Source: Gammaproteobacteria bacterium
Lineage (GTDB): Bacteria; Pseudomonadota; Gammaproteobacteria; Chromatiales; Chromatiaceae
Reading direction: 5' to 3'
Length of the DNA: 6,907 nucleotides
NCBI GenBank assembly: GCA_015767355.1
Contig: JADWMH010000115.1
Coordinates: 1 to 6,907 of the forward strand
Of this stretch, positions 6,421 through 6,907 are shown one piece after another. A model generated the notes under the pieces. That model was not told where the DNA came from and did not search any database. It saw only the letters and a list, made by a program, of their open reading frames with translations. Every line of letters begins with the position of its first letter. The stretch's first letter is position 1. Both the position numbers and the translations under genes were made by a program.

Positions 6421-6449
6421 TGTCATCCCGACGCAGGAGAGATCTACCA
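6421..6449 (+). repeat. Degenerate GTCAT-type dispersed repeat
   Basis: GTCATCCCGACG (6422-6433), then CAGGAGAGATCTACC, looks like one arm of the widespread repeat that starts GTCATCCCGA and runs into a GATCTA segment. It lies about 75 bp upstream of the pRiA4b-type gene, in a 263-bp stretch (6346-6608) without a gene. In that stretch I see only a TTGACG hexamer (6388-6383, - strand) with no matching -10 element. Confidence 0.45.
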
Positions 6450-6552
6450 CTGGATTCTTCGTTGTAAAACGATAATTTTCCTCCGGGCGGCTATGTTACC
6501 TCATCCTTGTTTGAATTGCCGCACGTGGTTTTTTCTCGGAAACAAGAGCACC

Positions 6553-6595
6553 CTGTCATTGCGAGCTACGAAGCTTTTAGAGGAATGGCAATGCT
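6553..6595 (+). repeat. Degenerate GTCATTGCGAG-type repeat with hairpin arms
   Basis: GTCATTGCGAGC (6555-6566) matches the start of a very common bacterial intergenic repeat. CATTGC (6557-6562) and GCAATG (6588-6593) are perfect inverted arms, and AGCT occurs twice in the loop, so a hairpin can form. It starts 14 nt beyond the stop codon of the - strand CorC-type gene. With no T-run on that strand, it may mark the gene's transcript end only by structure. Confidence 0.5.
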
Positions 6596-6608
6596 GGAAA
6601 TATCATAG

Positions 6609-6907
6609 CTATTGCTTTTTGTACAGCGCAGGCTGAAAACGCGCTACCCGCACCATGTTGTCCTCCACCTGCATGATCTCTACCGGGTAGCCGGAGAGCA
6701 GCAGGCTGATGTTTGCTTCGGGGATCGACTCAAGATATTCCAGGATCAGCCCGTTGACGGTTTTCGGACCGTCAAGCGGTAGTTTCCAGCCGGTGCTTTT
6801 TACCAGTTCACGCACATTGGCATTGCCGCTGACCATGTAGCTGCCGTCCTCCTGTTGATGCACATCTTTGATCGATGCCGTTGGATCCGTGGTGAATTCA
6901 CCGATGA
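6609..6907 (-). CDS. CorC/YfjD-type (CNNM family) transport protein, C-terminal part
   Basis: Only the last 98 residues are visible; the gene runs off the right edge. The reading frame stays open to position 6907, beginning IGEFTTDPTASI, so internal GTG or ATG codons are not the start. The visible part is the C-terminal CorC_HlyC (transporter-associated) domain: DGSYMVSGNANVREL, then LPLDGPKTVNGLILEYLESIP, then VEIMQVEDNMVRV. In YfjD/CorB-like proteins this domain follows an N-terminal membrane DUF21 region and two CBS domains that bind nucleotides, and the proteins are linked to magnesium and cobalt transport or resistance. The pattern closely resembles YfjD of E. coli. It is probably core genome, marking the far side of the accessory module. 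The membrane and CBS domains cannot be seen here. Confidence 0.85.
   Translation of the reverse strand, partial: IGEFTTDPTASIKDVHQQEDGSYMVSGNANVRELVKSTGWKLPLDGPKTVNGLILEYLESIPEANISLLLSGYPVEIMQVEDNMVRVARFQPALYKKQ

Noticed and set aside
6151..6636. A 161-codon open frame on the + strand over the right intergenic region
   Set aside because: It runs antisense to the start of the pRiA4b-type gene and through repeats, its translation shows no family motif, and the opposite strand has a recognisable protein. It is read as chance.

Overview
The window looks like a piece of a gammaproteobacterial chromosome. The evidence is the protein sequences and the gene order: a possible ribosomal protein L9 tail, then dnaB, alr and radA. 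A sulfur-oxidiser or Chromatiales-like host is only a guess; I cannot place the genus. No RNA gene, CRISPR array or transposase gene is visible.

Left part, 1-4090, + strand, core genome. The last two codons and stop of an upstream gene are followed by a hairpin and a clear intrinsic terminator. Three intact housekeeping genes follow: replicative helicase dnaB, alanine racemase alr, and branch-migration/repair ATPase radA. The alr stop codon abuts the radA start codon, so these two are surely co-transcribed, and dnaB is only about 50 bp upstream of alr. All expected catalytic motifs are present.

Middle and right part, 4112-6345, - strand, accessory module. A RES-domain toxin gene overlaps the end of its Xre/MbcA/ParS-type antitoxin gene. 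The antitoxin comes first and has a near-consensus promoter, with a perfect 16-bp palindrome over the predicted transcription start. Upstream on the same strand lies a 392-aa protein with a C-terminal plasmid pRiA4b ORF-3 domain and a large N-terminal region I do not recognise. Sampled stretches here are visibly poorer in G+C than radA (25 of 60 at 5461-5520 versus 41 of 60 at 3661-3720). The terminator for the dnaB-alr-radA unit appears to lie inside the 3' end of the convergent toxin gene.

Right edge, 6346-6907. A gene-free stretch carries two copies of a degenerate GTCAT-type dispersed repeat. Then comes the C-terminal end of a CorC/YfjD-type (CNNM family) membrane transport protein on the - strand, cut by the window edge. 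A third GTCAT-type element sits just after radA, so the accessory module is bracketed by related repeats. The most interesting content is this toxin-antitoxin plus pRiA4b ORF-3 module, its operator, and its repeat-bounded, terminator-sharing edges.
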